Shown: positions 16,389 through 24,513, counted from the stretch's first letter. The stretch is 64,000 bases of DNA from Hymenobacter negativus (GCF_017571495.1 NZ_JAGETZ010000005.1:62001-126000); one strand, 5' to 3'. Notes: generated from the letters alone by a model not told the origin. Translations and numbers: made by a program.

Positions 16389-16428
16389 AACAGCGGCCGA
16401 AGCTCCACCAGAAGCTTCGGCCGCTGTT
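16389..16428. terminator. Strong hairpin terminator
   Basis: Perfect 16-bp stem AACAGCGGCCGAAGCT (16389-16404) with AGCTTCGGCCGCTGTT (16413-16428) and an 8-nt loop, directly downstream of the minus-strand gene ending at 16449. There is no long T-run on the minus side, so it may act as a transcript-end stabiliser. Confidence 0.65.
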
Positions 16429-16448
16429 GCGGTTGCGGTGCGGGCCAG

Positions 16449-17546
16449 CTAGCGCGGCACCGCAAGCTTGAGAATACGGTACGGCTCGGTGCGCTCCCGA
16501 CGGGGAATGTGCAGCTGCGAAGTCGTGACGTAGACCGACCCATCAGTGGCCACCGAGAAGCTGTCGGGCCATTTCAGTTGCGCATTCTGGGCCACTACCT
16601 GAAACTCGCCGCTGGATGTAATGCGCGTCACAGCGTTGTTTTCCACATCGGTGAGGTAGAGGTTGCCGGTCGCATCGAAGGCCATGCCATCGGGCGGGTT
16701 GGTGGTGGCTACGGTTTCTACCCGCTGGGCTAGCTGGGATTGGGGCAGCGCTTCATCGCGCAGGTATTGGGTGGCAATGCGGTAGAGCGTGCGGCCCGTG
16801 AGGGCGTGGTAGTAGAGGTAGTCGCGGTTGGGCGAGAGGGCCAAGCCATCGGAATCAATATCGGGCAGCTCGCCCGCCTGGTTGCGCCACACCCGGCCCT
16901 CGGCTGTGATAATCAGCTTCTCCGACTTCGTAGACGGGTGGTTGCCAAGCAGGCGGCGGGTGCGGCCCGTGGCCAGATTCACCACAATCAGGGCTCCCGC
17001 ATTGGAGTCGGTGATGTAGGCAAAGTTGTTCTGCGTATCAATCCGCACGTCGTTGAGGTAGCTGGTGGGGTACACCACCGTCTCGTCGTTGAAGTCGATG
17101 CGCTGCACCACCTGCCGCGTGGCCACGTCAAACTTCAGCAGCTTGGCGCCGCCGGGCACCACGCCGCGCATTTGGGGCGAAGCTGCATCCAGCACCCACA
17201 GAAAATTATTGGCGTCGGTGTACACGCTTTGCACGCACACAAACTTGTTGGTCGGCGACATCATGCGGTCCCAGGTATTCCAGGCCGCATCGGGGAAGGG
17301 CGTGGCCTGGGCGCCGCTCACCTCCGCTACCGAGTAGGGGATGGTATCGGTTTCCATGCGCGGAAAGTTGGCGAATACGCGGCCCTCGCGGGTCACGGCC
17401 ACGCCCGTCCACTGCACCGTGGAGGTGGCCACGGGCGTCAGGGCCACGTTCAGGGAAGGCACCTGCGGGGTAATGTCGCCCTCGCTGTCTTTGCTACAGC
17501 CCGCTAGTAGAAGCAGGCCGAGGGCCATTGCGAATAGGTTTTTCAT
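16449..17546 (-). CDS. Major royal jelly/yellow-like beta-propeller lipoprotein
   Basis: 365 residues; lipoprotein signal MKNLFAMALGLLLLAGCSK. The mature protein has the MRJP/L-dopachrome-tautomerase-related pattern: GVAVTREGRVFANFPRM, FVCVQSVYTDANNFLWVLDAAS, GAKLLKFDVATRQVVQRI, YLNDVRIDTQNNFAYITDSN, GALIVVNLATGRTRRLL, SDGLALSPNRDYLYYHALTG, NPPDGMAFDATGNLYLTDVE. Predicted six-bladed propeller on the cell surface or in the periplasm. Ligand unknown. Single gene with its own terminator hairpin. Confidence 0.87.
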   Translation of the reverse strand: MKNLFAMALGLLLLAGCSKDSEGDITPQVPSLNVALTPVATSTVQWTGVAVTREGRVFANFPRMETDTIPYSVAEVSGAQATPFPDAAWNTWDRMMSPTNKFVCVQSVYTDANNFLWVLDAASPQMRGVVPGGAKLLKFDVATRQVVQRIDFNDETVVYPTSYLNDVRIDTQNNFAYITDSNAGALIVVNLATGRTRRLLGNHPSTKSEKLIITAEGRVWRNQAGELPDIDSDGLALSPNRDYLYYHALTGRTLYRIATQYLRDEALPQSQLAQRVETVATTNPPDGMAFDATGNLYLTDVENNAVTRITSSGEFQVVAQNAQLKWPDSFSVATDGSVYVTTSQLHIPRRERTEPYRILKLAVPR

Positions 17547-17733
17547 TGGGGAAAGGAAGGAAAGGACGTGGCGCCCGCACCTCGGGCACCGGGTTCGGCT
17601 TTACGCGGTAACTTTCCCTCGCGGCTTCCCAAAGCTGGCCATTAGCCGCCAATTCAGCACTTTTACGGAAGCCATCTGGTCAGAAATACGGAGCCAGCGG
17701 CTGCTCCTTCGTCACTCATTCATTCGCCCGCCC

Positions 17734-18321
17734 ATGTCACGCACCGATACCTTTGCCCAAACCCAGCCCGCCAGCCGCGCCGAGTGGCGGCAGTGGCTGG
17801 CCGAGCACCACGCCAGCGCCCCCGGCGTGTGGCTGGTGTACTGCAAAAAAGCCAGCGGCCAGCCCAGCGTTACCTATCCCGAAGCCGTGGAAGAAGCCCT
17901 CTGCTTCGGCTGGATAGACTCGCACCCGCGCAAGCTCGACGCCGACCGCACGCAACTGCTCTTCACCCCGCGCAAGCCCAAAAGTGGCTGGAGCAAGGTG
18001 AACAAAGAGCGCCTGACGCGCCTCGAAGCTGCCAACCTACTCTTGCCCGCCGGCCTAGCCGCCATTGCCCGCGCCAAGCAAAACGGCGCCTGGGAAAGCC
18101 TCGACGCTGCCGAAGCCGGCCACATTCCCGAAGACTTAGCCGCAGCGCTAGCCGCTGATGCCACTGCCCAAACCAATTTCACGGCCTTCGCGCCCTCCGC
18201 CCGCAAGCAGATTCTGACTTGGGTGCTGGGCGCCAAGCAGCCCGAAACCCGCGCCCGCCGCGTAGCCGAAACCGTGCGCATGGCCGCGCTAGGCAAGCGG
18301 GCGAATTATGACCGAGTGTAA
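17734..18321 (+). CDS. YdeI/OmpD-associated family protein
   Basis: 195 residues from the ATG at 17734 (MSRTDTFAQ). Motifs of the YdeI family: LAEHHASAPGVWLVYCKKASG, VTYPEAVEEALCFGWIDSHPRKLD, FTPRKPKSGWSKVNKER, and the C-terminal helical OmdA domain with FTAFAPSARKQILTWVLGAKQPETRARRV. Cytoplasmic. The family is linked to stress and bacteriocin protection in some annotations, but its activity is not established. The frame stays open far upstream, but that part lacks family sequence. Confidence 0.88.
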   Translation: MSRTDTFAQTQPASRAEWRQWLAEHHASAPGVWLVYCKKASGQPSVTYPEAVEEALCFGWIDSHPRKLDADRTQLLFTPRKPKSGWSKVNKERLTRLEAANLLLPAGLAAIARAKQNGAWESLDAAEAGHIPEDLAAALAADATAQTNFTAFAPSARKQILTWVLGAKQPETRARRVAETVRMAALGKRANYDRV

Positions 18322-18392
18322 GTCTCGCTTCGGGCCACCCGAAAAGCAGTTTACCCATGCTACCCTGGATGCCGACCGATGGCCGTTCGGGG

Positions 18393-19013
18393 TCATTCCC
18401 AGGGGCGCGAGGCATCCTTCCCAAGCCAAGGCGCTACGGCCACGGGCTCGCTAAAAGGCCCCGTGGCAATAAGGTGTTGGCTGCTGGCCAGAAATGGCAC
18501 TGCCTGGTAAGCAAGGCCCACATTGGTTGCGGCCGGACTAATGTGTTTTGCCGTTTCAGCATCGCCCAGGAAATAGCCCAGCTCAAAATGCAGGGGCAAT
18601 AGCAAGGGGAAATCAGGGGTGGCAGTAGCCGATTTTAAGTATGGAACCAGCGGCAGGTGAAGGTCCAGGGTTGCCTCGAAGGGAGCGGCGTGGTTGGTCT
18701 CCAGGCGCGTGAGGCAGGGAATGTAGCGAACCCCGAGGCCATCGGAGAGGGCTACCCTCATCGCCGCCAGCGCCACGTGCACGCGCTGGCCGTCGAGGCG
18801 TACGTAAGCATCGTGCGGACTGATTTCAAACTGCTCTTTTCCTGTGGCCGGGTTCACATGGGAGTCGTTCCAAAACAGGTTGTACAGATACAGCGGCTCC
18901 GCCGCACGGTTGACTACGCGGTAGTGCAGGCGCAGCACTTCGCCAGCCAATTGGGTAGCCGTGATGGTGAGGGTGCAGGCGGCGTTTTCGGTGTGCAGGG
19001 TCTGGCTACTCAT
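18393..19013 (-). CDS. Predicted immunity protein of the Hcp-M91 island (paralogue of 19705-20349)
   Basis: 206 residues from the ATG at 19013 (MSSQTLHTENAACTLTI). No signal peptide, beta-rich, family not recognised. Clearly paralogous with the 19705 gene: LHYRVVNRAAEPLYLYNLFW against LHYQIRNTASRPLYLLNQLW, then IPCLTR/IPLMTR, LHFELGYFLGDAET against LYFELGYLPSEPAET, and ATGPFS/TVGPFG near the end. Last gene of the run behind the Hcp-M91 effector, 35 bp after the STM3941-like gene. Role as immunity factor is inferred from position and duplication. Confidence 0.72.
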   Translation of the reverse strand: MSSQTLHTENAACTLTITATQLAGEVLRLHYRVVNRAAEPLYLYNLFWNDSHVNPATGKEQFEISPHDAYVRLDGQRVHVALAAMRVALSDGLGVRYIPCLTRLETNHAAPFEATLDLHLPLVPYLKSATATPDFPLLLPLHFELGYFLGDAETAKHISPAATNVGLAYQAVPFLASSQHLIATGPFSEPVAVAPWLGKDASRPWE

Positions 19014-19048
19014 GAGACAGCTGGGGCCAGCGGTGCAGCCAAAGCGCT

Positions 19049-19597
19049 TTAAGATGCTGCCCGGTGCGCGGCCAGACGGGCAGTCAGCAGCGTGGTTAGC
19101 TCCGCGTGCGAGCATTGCAGCGTATTGGCCGAGATGAAAATGGGCGAGCCGTAGGACTTGAGGTTGGTTTGGAGCAACTGCTTCTTGAAGCGGTTAGTGT
19201 GTTGCTCAATGTATTTGTTGGGGTCGCGTAGCTTCACCAGGACGAACTTTTGACCTGCCATCTGCATCTCCTCCAACGCGGCAACGTCGGCCCAGAGTAC
19301 TTCGCCCGCTGCCAGGCCACTGGAGTTATCGGTGAAGCCATCAGCCGCCACCAGCAAGCCGGGCCGTTTATCGCCCAGCTTTTTGACCAGAAAAAAACCG
19401 AGAACCGCAAAGAAAATACTGCCCAGTATCCCGAACATCCGGATTTTGGCCGGGTCGTGCAGGAAAGGGTTTTCGATGAATGTTTCCGGGGTGGCCGCCA
19501 TCCAGGCAGCGGCCCCAGCCAGCAGCAGCGAGCCTCCTAAAAGCAATGTTAATTTTTGTTTGCTGAGCGCAATTTCGGTAGTGCTGGAATCAGTCAT
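19049..19597 (-). CDS. STM3941-like membrane protein
   Basis: 182 residues with two hydrophobic helices near the N-terminus (LTLLLGGSLLLAGAAAWMA and IRMFGILGSIFFAVLGFFLVKKL), then a cytoplasmic domain with GLLVAADGFTDNSSGLAAGEVLWADVAAL, FVLVKLRDPNKYIEQHTNRFKK, and SPIFISANTLQCSHAELTTLL. This matches the STM3941 family, whose members often sit beside toxin genes; I regard it as a candidate accessory or immunity factor. It lies between two paralogous predicted immunity genes on the same strand, so co-transcription is likely. Confidence 0.8.
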   Translation of the reverse strand: MTDSSTTEIALSKQKLTLLLGGSLLLAGAAAWMAATPETFIENPFLHDPAKIRMFGILGSIFFAVLGFFLVKKLGDKRPGLLVAADGFTDNSSGLAAGEVLWADVAALEEMQMAGQKFVLVKLRDPNKYIEQHTNRFKKQLLQTNLKSYGSPIFISANTLQCSHAELTTLLTARLAAHRAAS

Positions 19598-19704
19598 GAA
19601 TGGGGAAGGAGAGTAATAAATTTGCTGGACAAGGGCTTAAAGCCAATTGGGCGGCTTCGCTATTACTGGCCGCATGCCAGGCCAACGGCAGCTTGGCGCT
19701 AATT

Positions 19705-20349
19705 TCACCCCCAAGGCGTCCACTGGCCGTTGCTGGACGCGGGTGCGGGGCGCTCATCGGCCAGCACCTGGAACGACTGCCCAAATGGTCCCACGGTAAT
19801 AATCGCCTGCTCGCTGGCAGGGAAAGCATTGGTGCCGAATGCGCTACCCTCTGGCGTCGCCACTTCCCGAATAGCCGTCTCCGCAGGCTCCGAGGGCAGG
19901 TACCCTAGCTCAAAGTACAGCGGGCGTGGCACGGCCGGAACGTTGAGGGGGCCACTCTGGTACATGTTGTTGAGCTGTAGGGGCAGAGGCAGCACCACGG
20001 TTTCGGCGTACTCGGCTCCTGGCGCTACGCGCGTCATCAGCGGAATGCGGCGTGCTTCCACCAGCAAGCCAGGAGGCACATCCACCACCTTTTTGCTCAC
20101 CGTCACCGCTTCACTACTTGCCTCCACGTTGGCCAGATTAGGCAATGCGTAGAAAATAAGCTGGTTGCGGGTGGTATCGCGCCAGGCATTCTCCCAGAGC
20201 TGGTTGAGGAGGTAGAGGGGCCGCGAGGCGGTGTTACGGATTTGGTAGTGCAGGTGCAGCGCCTCGGCGGTGGGGGTCACCTTCACCGTCAGGGTGCAGT
20301 CGCTGGTGTGGGCTACCAGGGTTTCGGTGGTCAGGGAGTCAGGAGCCAT
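19705..20349 (-). CDS. Predicted immunity protein directly behind the Hcp-M91 effector
   Basis: 214 residues, soluble, beta-rich, no named family recognised. Starts 48 bp after the stop of the Hcp-M91 gene. Shared blocks with the 18393 gene show tandem duplication with the membrane-protein gene in between. As an M91-like protease would act in the recipient cytosol, a cytosolic inhibitor is expected, and this first downstream gene is the best candidate (inference). The C-terminus (TVGPFGQSF, then a Pro/Ser tail) is more variable than the core. Confidence 0.75.
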   Translation of the reverse strand: MAPDSLTTETLVAHTSDCTLTVKVTPTAEALHLHYQIRNTASRPLYLLNQLWENAWRDTTRNQLIFYALPNLANVEASSEAVTVSKKVVDVPPGLLVEARRIPLMTRVAPGAEYAETVVLPLPLQLNNMYQSGPLNVPAVPRPLYFELGYLPSEPAETAIREVATPEGSAFGTNAFPASEQAIITVGPFGQSFQVLADERPAPASSNGQWTPWG

Positions 20350-20397
20350 CGGGGAAGAACAGCGGTTGAGAAGGATAAACGGCCAGTTTGTGCACTG

Positions 20398-21585
20398 TTA
20401 GTAATACTCGCGGCGAGGCTGCGGGGGATTCCACTCGGCGCGGATTTTGTTTTCCGAAATCGCATACGCATCGTGCGGGGGCACCCCAACGGTTTCCAGC
20501 TCAAATATTTGGACCTCATCCAACTTGTTGGGGTTTTTGGGGTCGGGGCCTTTGCCATTGGGGGCATTATTCCGCCGCATCCGGCCGTAGGCAGCCTGTT
20601 CGGCGTGAATTAGCTCGTGGGCCAGCCCAATTGCTGGTGGGCGCTCGAGCCACGCTGCTTCTCCCTCACCACTCACAGCATTAAATGGATTGTAGGCAAT
20701 GCCCATCGCCGTGCCCGCGCCGGGGGTAACACCGTCCTCCGCATAAAACGCTGGCGGCCAATAGCCGTGGGGGTATTCAACGCTGGCCCCGGGGAAAGCA
20801 GCGCCGTTGGCTTTCCCGTAGAATAATTCGATGCGCTTGCCCGACGCCTGTAAGGACTCCAGCAGCTTCCGGCCGGTTGGCGTTTCGTAGAGAGATTGCA
20901 AGTCGGCCATCACAGCTTCCTTGAAGCCGGGAGGAGCAGGCCCGTCATTAACTGCCCTCGACGTTAGATTGAAGGTGCTGCTGAGCAGCTGCGTTACTTC
21001 GGTGCTTATTACAGCGGCCTGGGCCGCGCGTGCAAAGCCCGAGGCGGGGCCGTTGGGGCTGAAGGCCGCAGCTGCGGCAGCTGTTTCGCGCAGCATCGCC
21101 GACGGCCCAGCGGCCGTGGCGGCCTGCACTGCCCCTGCCACTGCCTGTACCTGCTGGGCCACCGCGGCTACCCGCTGCACTTGCTGCACGGTTGTGGTGG
21201 CTCCCATCGGCCCGCCGCTCCGCAGTTCAAAGCCCGATGCTGCGATGATGAGGTGGCAAACGTAGGCTCCATCGCTCCCGGCCCCGCTCTCGAATACCTC
21301 TTGGTAGCCCACGCACTCGCCCGCCGTGAAAGCAATGGTTTCGTGGGCTACGTGCTGGGCTGGGTCATAAAAGACCACCTGGCCCGACAGAGGCTTGTGC
21401 GGCGTGGAGGCCCACACCAGCAGTTCGTCGTTGTCGGGCACGTCGAGGGCGAGGTGCAGCAGGTCGTGGCGCACTTTGCTAATTACCCGGCCCCGAGGGT
21501 CAATGGGCTGATGGCAGGCATATTGGCAGCGCACCACCCGGTAGGAAGTGCCCATCAGGTGCAACTCGGCGTGAAAAGAAGCCAT
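20398..21585 (-). CDS. Evolved Hcp/TssD type VI effector with M91-like zinc-metalloprotease C-terminus
   Basis: 395 residues. Residues 1-125 are the same TssD/Hcp chassis as in the Hcp-TNT protein (gap-free alignment, about 90 of 125 identical). Residues 126-200 are an Ala/Gln-rich linker. The C-terminal domain has GYWPPAF, AMGIAYNPF, then GLAHELIHAEQAAYGRMR with zinc-binding HELIH (323-327), an acidic EVQIFELETVG block (357-367) and AISENKIRAEWN with a late PRREYY. That order (HELIH, E-x-x-TVG, SEN-x-R-AE, P-x-R-x-Y) fits peptidase family M91 (NleD type), which cleaves host proteins in type III systems. The target of this one is unknown. No signal peptide. Followed by predicted immunity genes. 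Confidence 0.85.
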   Translation of the reverse strand: MASFHAELHLMGTSYRVVRCQYACHQPIDPRGRVISKVRHDLLHLALDVPDNDELLVWASTPHKPLSGQVVFYDPAQHVAHETIAFTAGECVGYQEVFESGAGSDGAYVCHLIIAASGFELRSGGPMGATTTVQQVQRVAAVAQQVQAVAGAVQAATAAGPSAMLRETAAAAAAFSPNGPASGFARAAQAAVISTEVTQLLSSTFNLTSRAVNDGPAPPGFKEAVMADLQSLYETPTGRKLLESLQASGKRIELFYGKANGAAFPGASVEYPHGYWPPAFYAEDGVTPGAGTAMGIAYNPFNAVSGEGEAAWLERPPAIGLAHELIHAEQAAYGRMRRNNAPNGKGPDPKNPNKLDEVQIFELETVGVPPHDAYAISENKIRAEWNPPQPRREYY

Positions 21586-21916
21586 AGGCTAGGCAGGTGA
21601 AAGGAGGCAAGCGGCGGACCTGTAGTTGGGTAAAACAGACGGCCGTTGGTACGGTAAAGATATACCGATACGCAACAACGGCTCCATGCGGTTGAACGAC
21701 CCCACCCGGTCCAGGCTGGACGGTATTGGACCAGCCGCGCCCCCGCCATCATTCCCGAAGATTCGGCCAAAGCCTGCGTGGCTGACGCTGTGGTGGAGGC
21801 CACAATTCAGAGCGGTTAGGTCTTGTTCTTCGGTTCGAGGGCCGAGCCGTCCGGCTGGTTGCCGTGGCCCGGTAACGTTGCCCGATGTTGCTGGAGCACC
21901 CTTATTAAAACCTGCG
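21586..21916. other. Intergenic region upstream of the Hcp-M91 gene
   Basis: 331 bp. Holds the shared TATATCTTTAC motif at 21654-21664. On the plus strand, about 21715-21820, a short open stretch ending in TAG reads APAIIPEDSAKACVADAVVE and has coding-like composition. It may be a remnant gene end, but I could not place it in a family. Nothing else recognised. Confidence 0.35.
21654..21664 (-). promoter_or_regulatory. Motif shared upstream of both Hcp-effector genes (candidate -7 element)
   Basis: TATATCTTTAC on the minus strand, about 69 nt before the Hcp-M91 ATG, identical to 6831-6841 before the Hcp-TNT gene. A TTGTTG lies about 16 nt further upstream and could serve as the -33 element. 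Confidence 0.4.
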
Positions 21917-22327
21917 CTAAGAGTTGTAAAATGTGCCGTAGTAATGCTGCGCCAGTTGCGCCTGCACCAAGTGGATATCGGCCTGGAAGGAGTGAATAGC
22001 GGCCGTAACCTGCGCGGCAGGCCCCTGACTCAGGAAGAAACTATCTTTGGCCGATACCCATTTCTCCGCGCTGGTTCCCTGAATGTTGACGTTGAGCCAA
22101 AGGTCGATTTCCTCCGGATTGCGCATTTTGCCGATGGGCCGGGTGAGCCTCAGAACCAGCTGCACGGGGTTGCCCAAGCGCTCCAACATGTAGAAGCGGC
22201 CAACTGTAAACGGCAGCCGCTGCTCCCAGTCGGCAGTGATAAAGCCTGCTAGCTCGTCGAACATCGCCTGGAGCAAGCTCCTTTCCATGTCGGTAAAGCC
22301 GGGAGCCGCGAGTGGGAGAGGCTTCAT
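21917..22327 (-). CDS. Hypothetical protein of the island-2 neighbourhood
   Basis: 136 residues from the ATG at 22327 (MKPLPLAAPGFTDMERSLLQ); the upstream extension to 22384 looks non-coding. Soluble alpha/beta, with FDELAGFITADWEQRLPF, PVQLVLRLTRPIGKMRNPEEIDLWLNV and a helical end. Family not recognised. It lies between the SUKH gene and the Hcp-M91 effector on the same strand, so it could be an adaptor or a further immunity gene; there is no motif to decide. Confidence 0.6.
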   Translation of the reverse strand: MKPLPLAAPGFTDMERSLLQAMFDELAGFITADWEQRLPFTVGRFYMLERLGNPVQLVLRLTRPIGKMRNPEEIDLWLNVNIQGTSAEKWVSAKDSFFLSQGPAAQVTAAIHSFQADIHLVQAQLAQHYYGTFYNS

Positions 22328-22426
22328 GAGTAAGGGAATGAATGGTAGCTGGATGGGTTGACGGTCCGGGCAGCGTGTTCGCACTGCATGTAAGGAAACC
22401 AGCTGCGCGCTCGTCCGAATAAACCT

Positions 22427-23041
22427 TTAGGCGTTGTCAAAAGGGGCGCACCACTCATTATAGTACGGGCCGGCCCACTCACGCATGTGCGGAAACAGCC
22501 ACGCTGCCGCTGACGGCACCAGCTGAAACCCGTTTTCATCGTCGGTAATAGGGTCGTCGCCGCCCAAGTGCCGCAGGGCGTGCTGAACCGCAGCGGCACA
22601 CAGCAGAAACTGGCCAATGGAATCCGCCAGCACGGCTCCGTCTTCCCAACTGCCCGCGCCGTGCTCAAACCGGATGACGGCCCCATCGGCGGCTTGCAAA
22701 TCCACGATGATGGGGTCGCCGCCTTCATTGGCAATCATGAACCAATGGTCCGGCCAGTCGGTCAGGGGCTGCTGGGTGACGGAATTGAAGTTGTAGCCAT
22801 CCTGCCGCAGGCCCAGCTGTGCAAAGCCGTACACATCTATCGGGTTGCCCACCGCCGCGAAAGACGCCCACGTCATTGGCGCAGCTCGTGTAAGGTATTC
22901 CACCAGCGCGGGCGGCAACGGCGACGGGAACTCCTGCCGGAGCCGGTCCAACTCCGCTTCTGCCGTGGGCGCGGGCTGAAAAGGCCAAACGGGTTCCTGC
23001 CAAAATTCCTGAATGAGGCCAAGGGCTTGCTGAAGCTGCAT
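22427..23041 (-). CDS. SMI1/KNR4 (SUKH) family protein, likely immunity protein
   Basis: 204 residues. SUKH pattern: an N-terminal helix, then LDRLRQEFPSPLPPALVEYLTRA, GNPIDVYGFAQL, LTDWPDHWFMIANEGGDPIIVDLQ (the characteristic W-x-x-x-x-x-IANEGGDP strand), VIRFEHGAGSWEDG, ADSIGQFLLCAAA. SUKH proteins are one of the most widespread immunity superfamilies of contact-dependent and type VI toxins. Upstream of the Hcp-M91 gene on the same strand, separated by one hypothetical gene; its cognate toxin is not evident in this window. Divergent from the DAC-domain gene at 23346. Confidence 0.85.
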   Translation of the reverse strand: MQLQQALGLIQEFWQEPVWPFQPAPTAEAELDRLRQEFPSPLPPALVEYLTRAAPMTWASFAAVGNPIDVYGFAQLGLRQDGYNFNSVTQQPLTDWPDHWFMIANEGGDPIIVDLQAADGAVIRFEHGAGSWEDGAVLADSIGQFLLCAAAVQHALRHLGGDDPITDDENGFQLVPSAAAWLFPHMREWAGPYYNEWCAPFDNA

Positions 23042-23345
23042 GTACTAACGGGGTTGAGTAGGCGTGCAAGGTGGCGAAGAGGCGCGACACTTCACGTTTG
23101 CGCGCTGAACGAAACCGAACCATCACATTTTTGCGCTGTATGAAGCGGCTGCCCTGCCCACGGAATTGCCAGCGCCAGCCCATCGGCTACTCCGCTTATT
23201 CGACCGGGAGCCAATAAGTGCTTGCCGGAAGCACGAGTCGGGCCGGCTGGTAGGCAGCAGGCACACTAGCTTGCTCATCGAACAACGCAGCTGGCTTGCT
23301 TCTTTCCGTGTCTGCCTTCCCACCGCGCGTCCCCATCTTTGCCCC
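23042..23345. other. Divergent intergenic region between SUKH and DAC-domain genes
   Basis: 304 bp with no supported gene. It should hold promoters for both directions. On the plus strand a CATCTTTGCCCC ends just before the ATG at 23346. On the minus strand CACCTTGCACGCC lies about 25 nt before the ATG at 23041. Both resemble the Bacteroidota -7 box loosely. Confidence 0.35.
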
Positions 23346-24479
23346 ATGCTTTCAGAACCTACCTACCTCACGGCCCGCATGGCCGCGCCCATGGTTGAAG
23401 CCCACTTTGCGCGACACCGGGCAGCCAGCCTGGAAGATGTTGCCAAGCTGGCGTCTCCGCCCGAAGCGCAGTGGGTGGAAGCCGTGATTGACGTGGCCTT
23501 CTGGGCCAGCCTGCGCCGCGAGGAGGGGCACCCGCCACGCATCTCGATGGCGCTACTGCCACCCGCACAGGCCCGACGGCCGTTGCAGTTTGGCCACCCA
23601 CGCCGCCTCACGCCCTACAACCTGCTCAAGCTGGCCCCTGCCGTCGAGCAGCCTGGCATTCACCTGGGTGTGTGGCACGATGCCGATGGCCTCTACCTCT
23701 GGGGCACCACCAACACGATTCCGCCGCTGTGCTTTGTGCTGGAAGTGGTGGAACCCGGCCTGCTGGTGGTGAAGCACCGCCGCGTAGGCGGCTTTGGCAA
23801 GTACGTGAACGTGGCCGTGCTGCGCGGCGACCGCCTGCAAATAGTGGACGAGGAGCACGGCGGCCTTAGCGACTGCCCGGCCCTGCGCGCCTTCCTGCCC
23901 GGCCGCAGCCTGCCCTCGGCCGGGTCCGGCGAAACCGATAATGTGCTGCTGGAGCTGGCCAGCGCCATGCGCGCCCACGGCCGTGGCGGCCTGGTGCTGG
24001 TGGTGCCCGCCGGCTCCGATAAGTGGCAGGAATCGGTGGTCCATCCGCTTTCCTACCCCGTGACGCCGGCTTATAAAGGCATCACGCTGCGCCGGCGACC
24101 AGGGCAGTCGCGCCGCCGCCGCCAAGACCAGCTGCACCGCAGCATTGGGGTGGTGGGCGGCTTCACCGCCGTCGACGGCGCCACGGTTATTACCCAGGAC
24201 TACCACCTGCTGGCTTTCGGGGCAAAGGTGACACGGGCCAGCGCCAGCACGCCCGTCGGCCTGATGACCCTCACCGAGCCCGTGGTAGGCAGCGAAGCCC
24301 TGAGCTTGCACCCCGCTCAAAACGGTGGCACCCGACACCTGGCCGCTGCCCAGTTCGTACACGACCAGCGCGATGCCATTGCCCTGGTGGCCTCACAGGA
24401 CGGCTTTTTCACCGTCTTCGCCTGGTCCGAGGGGTTGCAGCAGGTGCATGCCCACCGGATTGACGTGCTGCTGTTGTGA
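23346..24479 (+). CDS. DAC-domain (diadenylate-cyclase-like, DACNV-type) protein
   Basis: 377 residues from the ATG at 23346 (MLSEPTYLTARMAAP). The N-terminal part (1-185) is a sensor-like domain (PLQFGHPRRLTPYNLLKLAPA, LGVWHDADGLYLWGTTNTIPPLCFVLEV, GFGKYVNVAVLRGDRLQIV). The C-terminal half has a DisA_N/DAC-like fold: GGLVLVVPAG, HRSIGVVGGFTAVDGATVI with the DGA motif (277-279) and GGTRHLAAAQF (328-331), where cyclases have GTRHR. The third position of the RHR triad is Leu, so nucleotide synthesis may be changed or lost. I recall the label DACNV for such proteins. Possible c-di-AMP-like signalling or sensing. Confidence 0.7.
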   Translation: MLSEPTYLTARMAAPMVEAHFARHRAASLEDVAKLASPPEAQWVEAVIDVAFWASLRREEGHPPRISMALLPPAQARRPLQFGHPRRLTPYNLLKLAPAVEQPGIHLGVWHDADGLYLWGTTNTIPPLCFVLEVVEPGLLVVKHRRVGGFGKYVNVAVLRGDRLQIVDEEHGGLSDCPALRAFLPGRSLPSAGSGETDNVLLELASAMRAHGRGGLVLVVPAGSDKWQESVVHPLSYPVTPAYKGITLRRRPGQSRRRRQDQLHRSIGVVGGFTAVDGATVITQDYHLLAFGAKVTRASASTPVGLMTLTEPVVGSEALSLHPAQNGGTRHLAAAQFVHDQRDAIALVASQDGFFTVFAWSEGLQQVHAHRIDVLLL

Positions 24480-24489
24480 GGCAAAGAGG

Positions 24490-24513
24490 GGCTGAAGCGT
24501 CGTAGCTTCAGCC
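24490..24513 (+). terminator. Hairpin terminator after the DAC-domain gene
   Basis: GGCTGAAGC (24490-24498) pairs with GCTTCAGCC (24505-24513) around a 6-nt loop, followed by GCTTTGTGGG. It begins 10 bp after the stop. Confidence 0.6.

Noticed and set aside
3310..23041. A complete type VI secretion apparatus
   Set aside because: No TssB/C, ClpV, VgrG, PAAR or baseplate genes are present; only Hcp effectors and immunity-like genes. The apparatus must be elsewhere.
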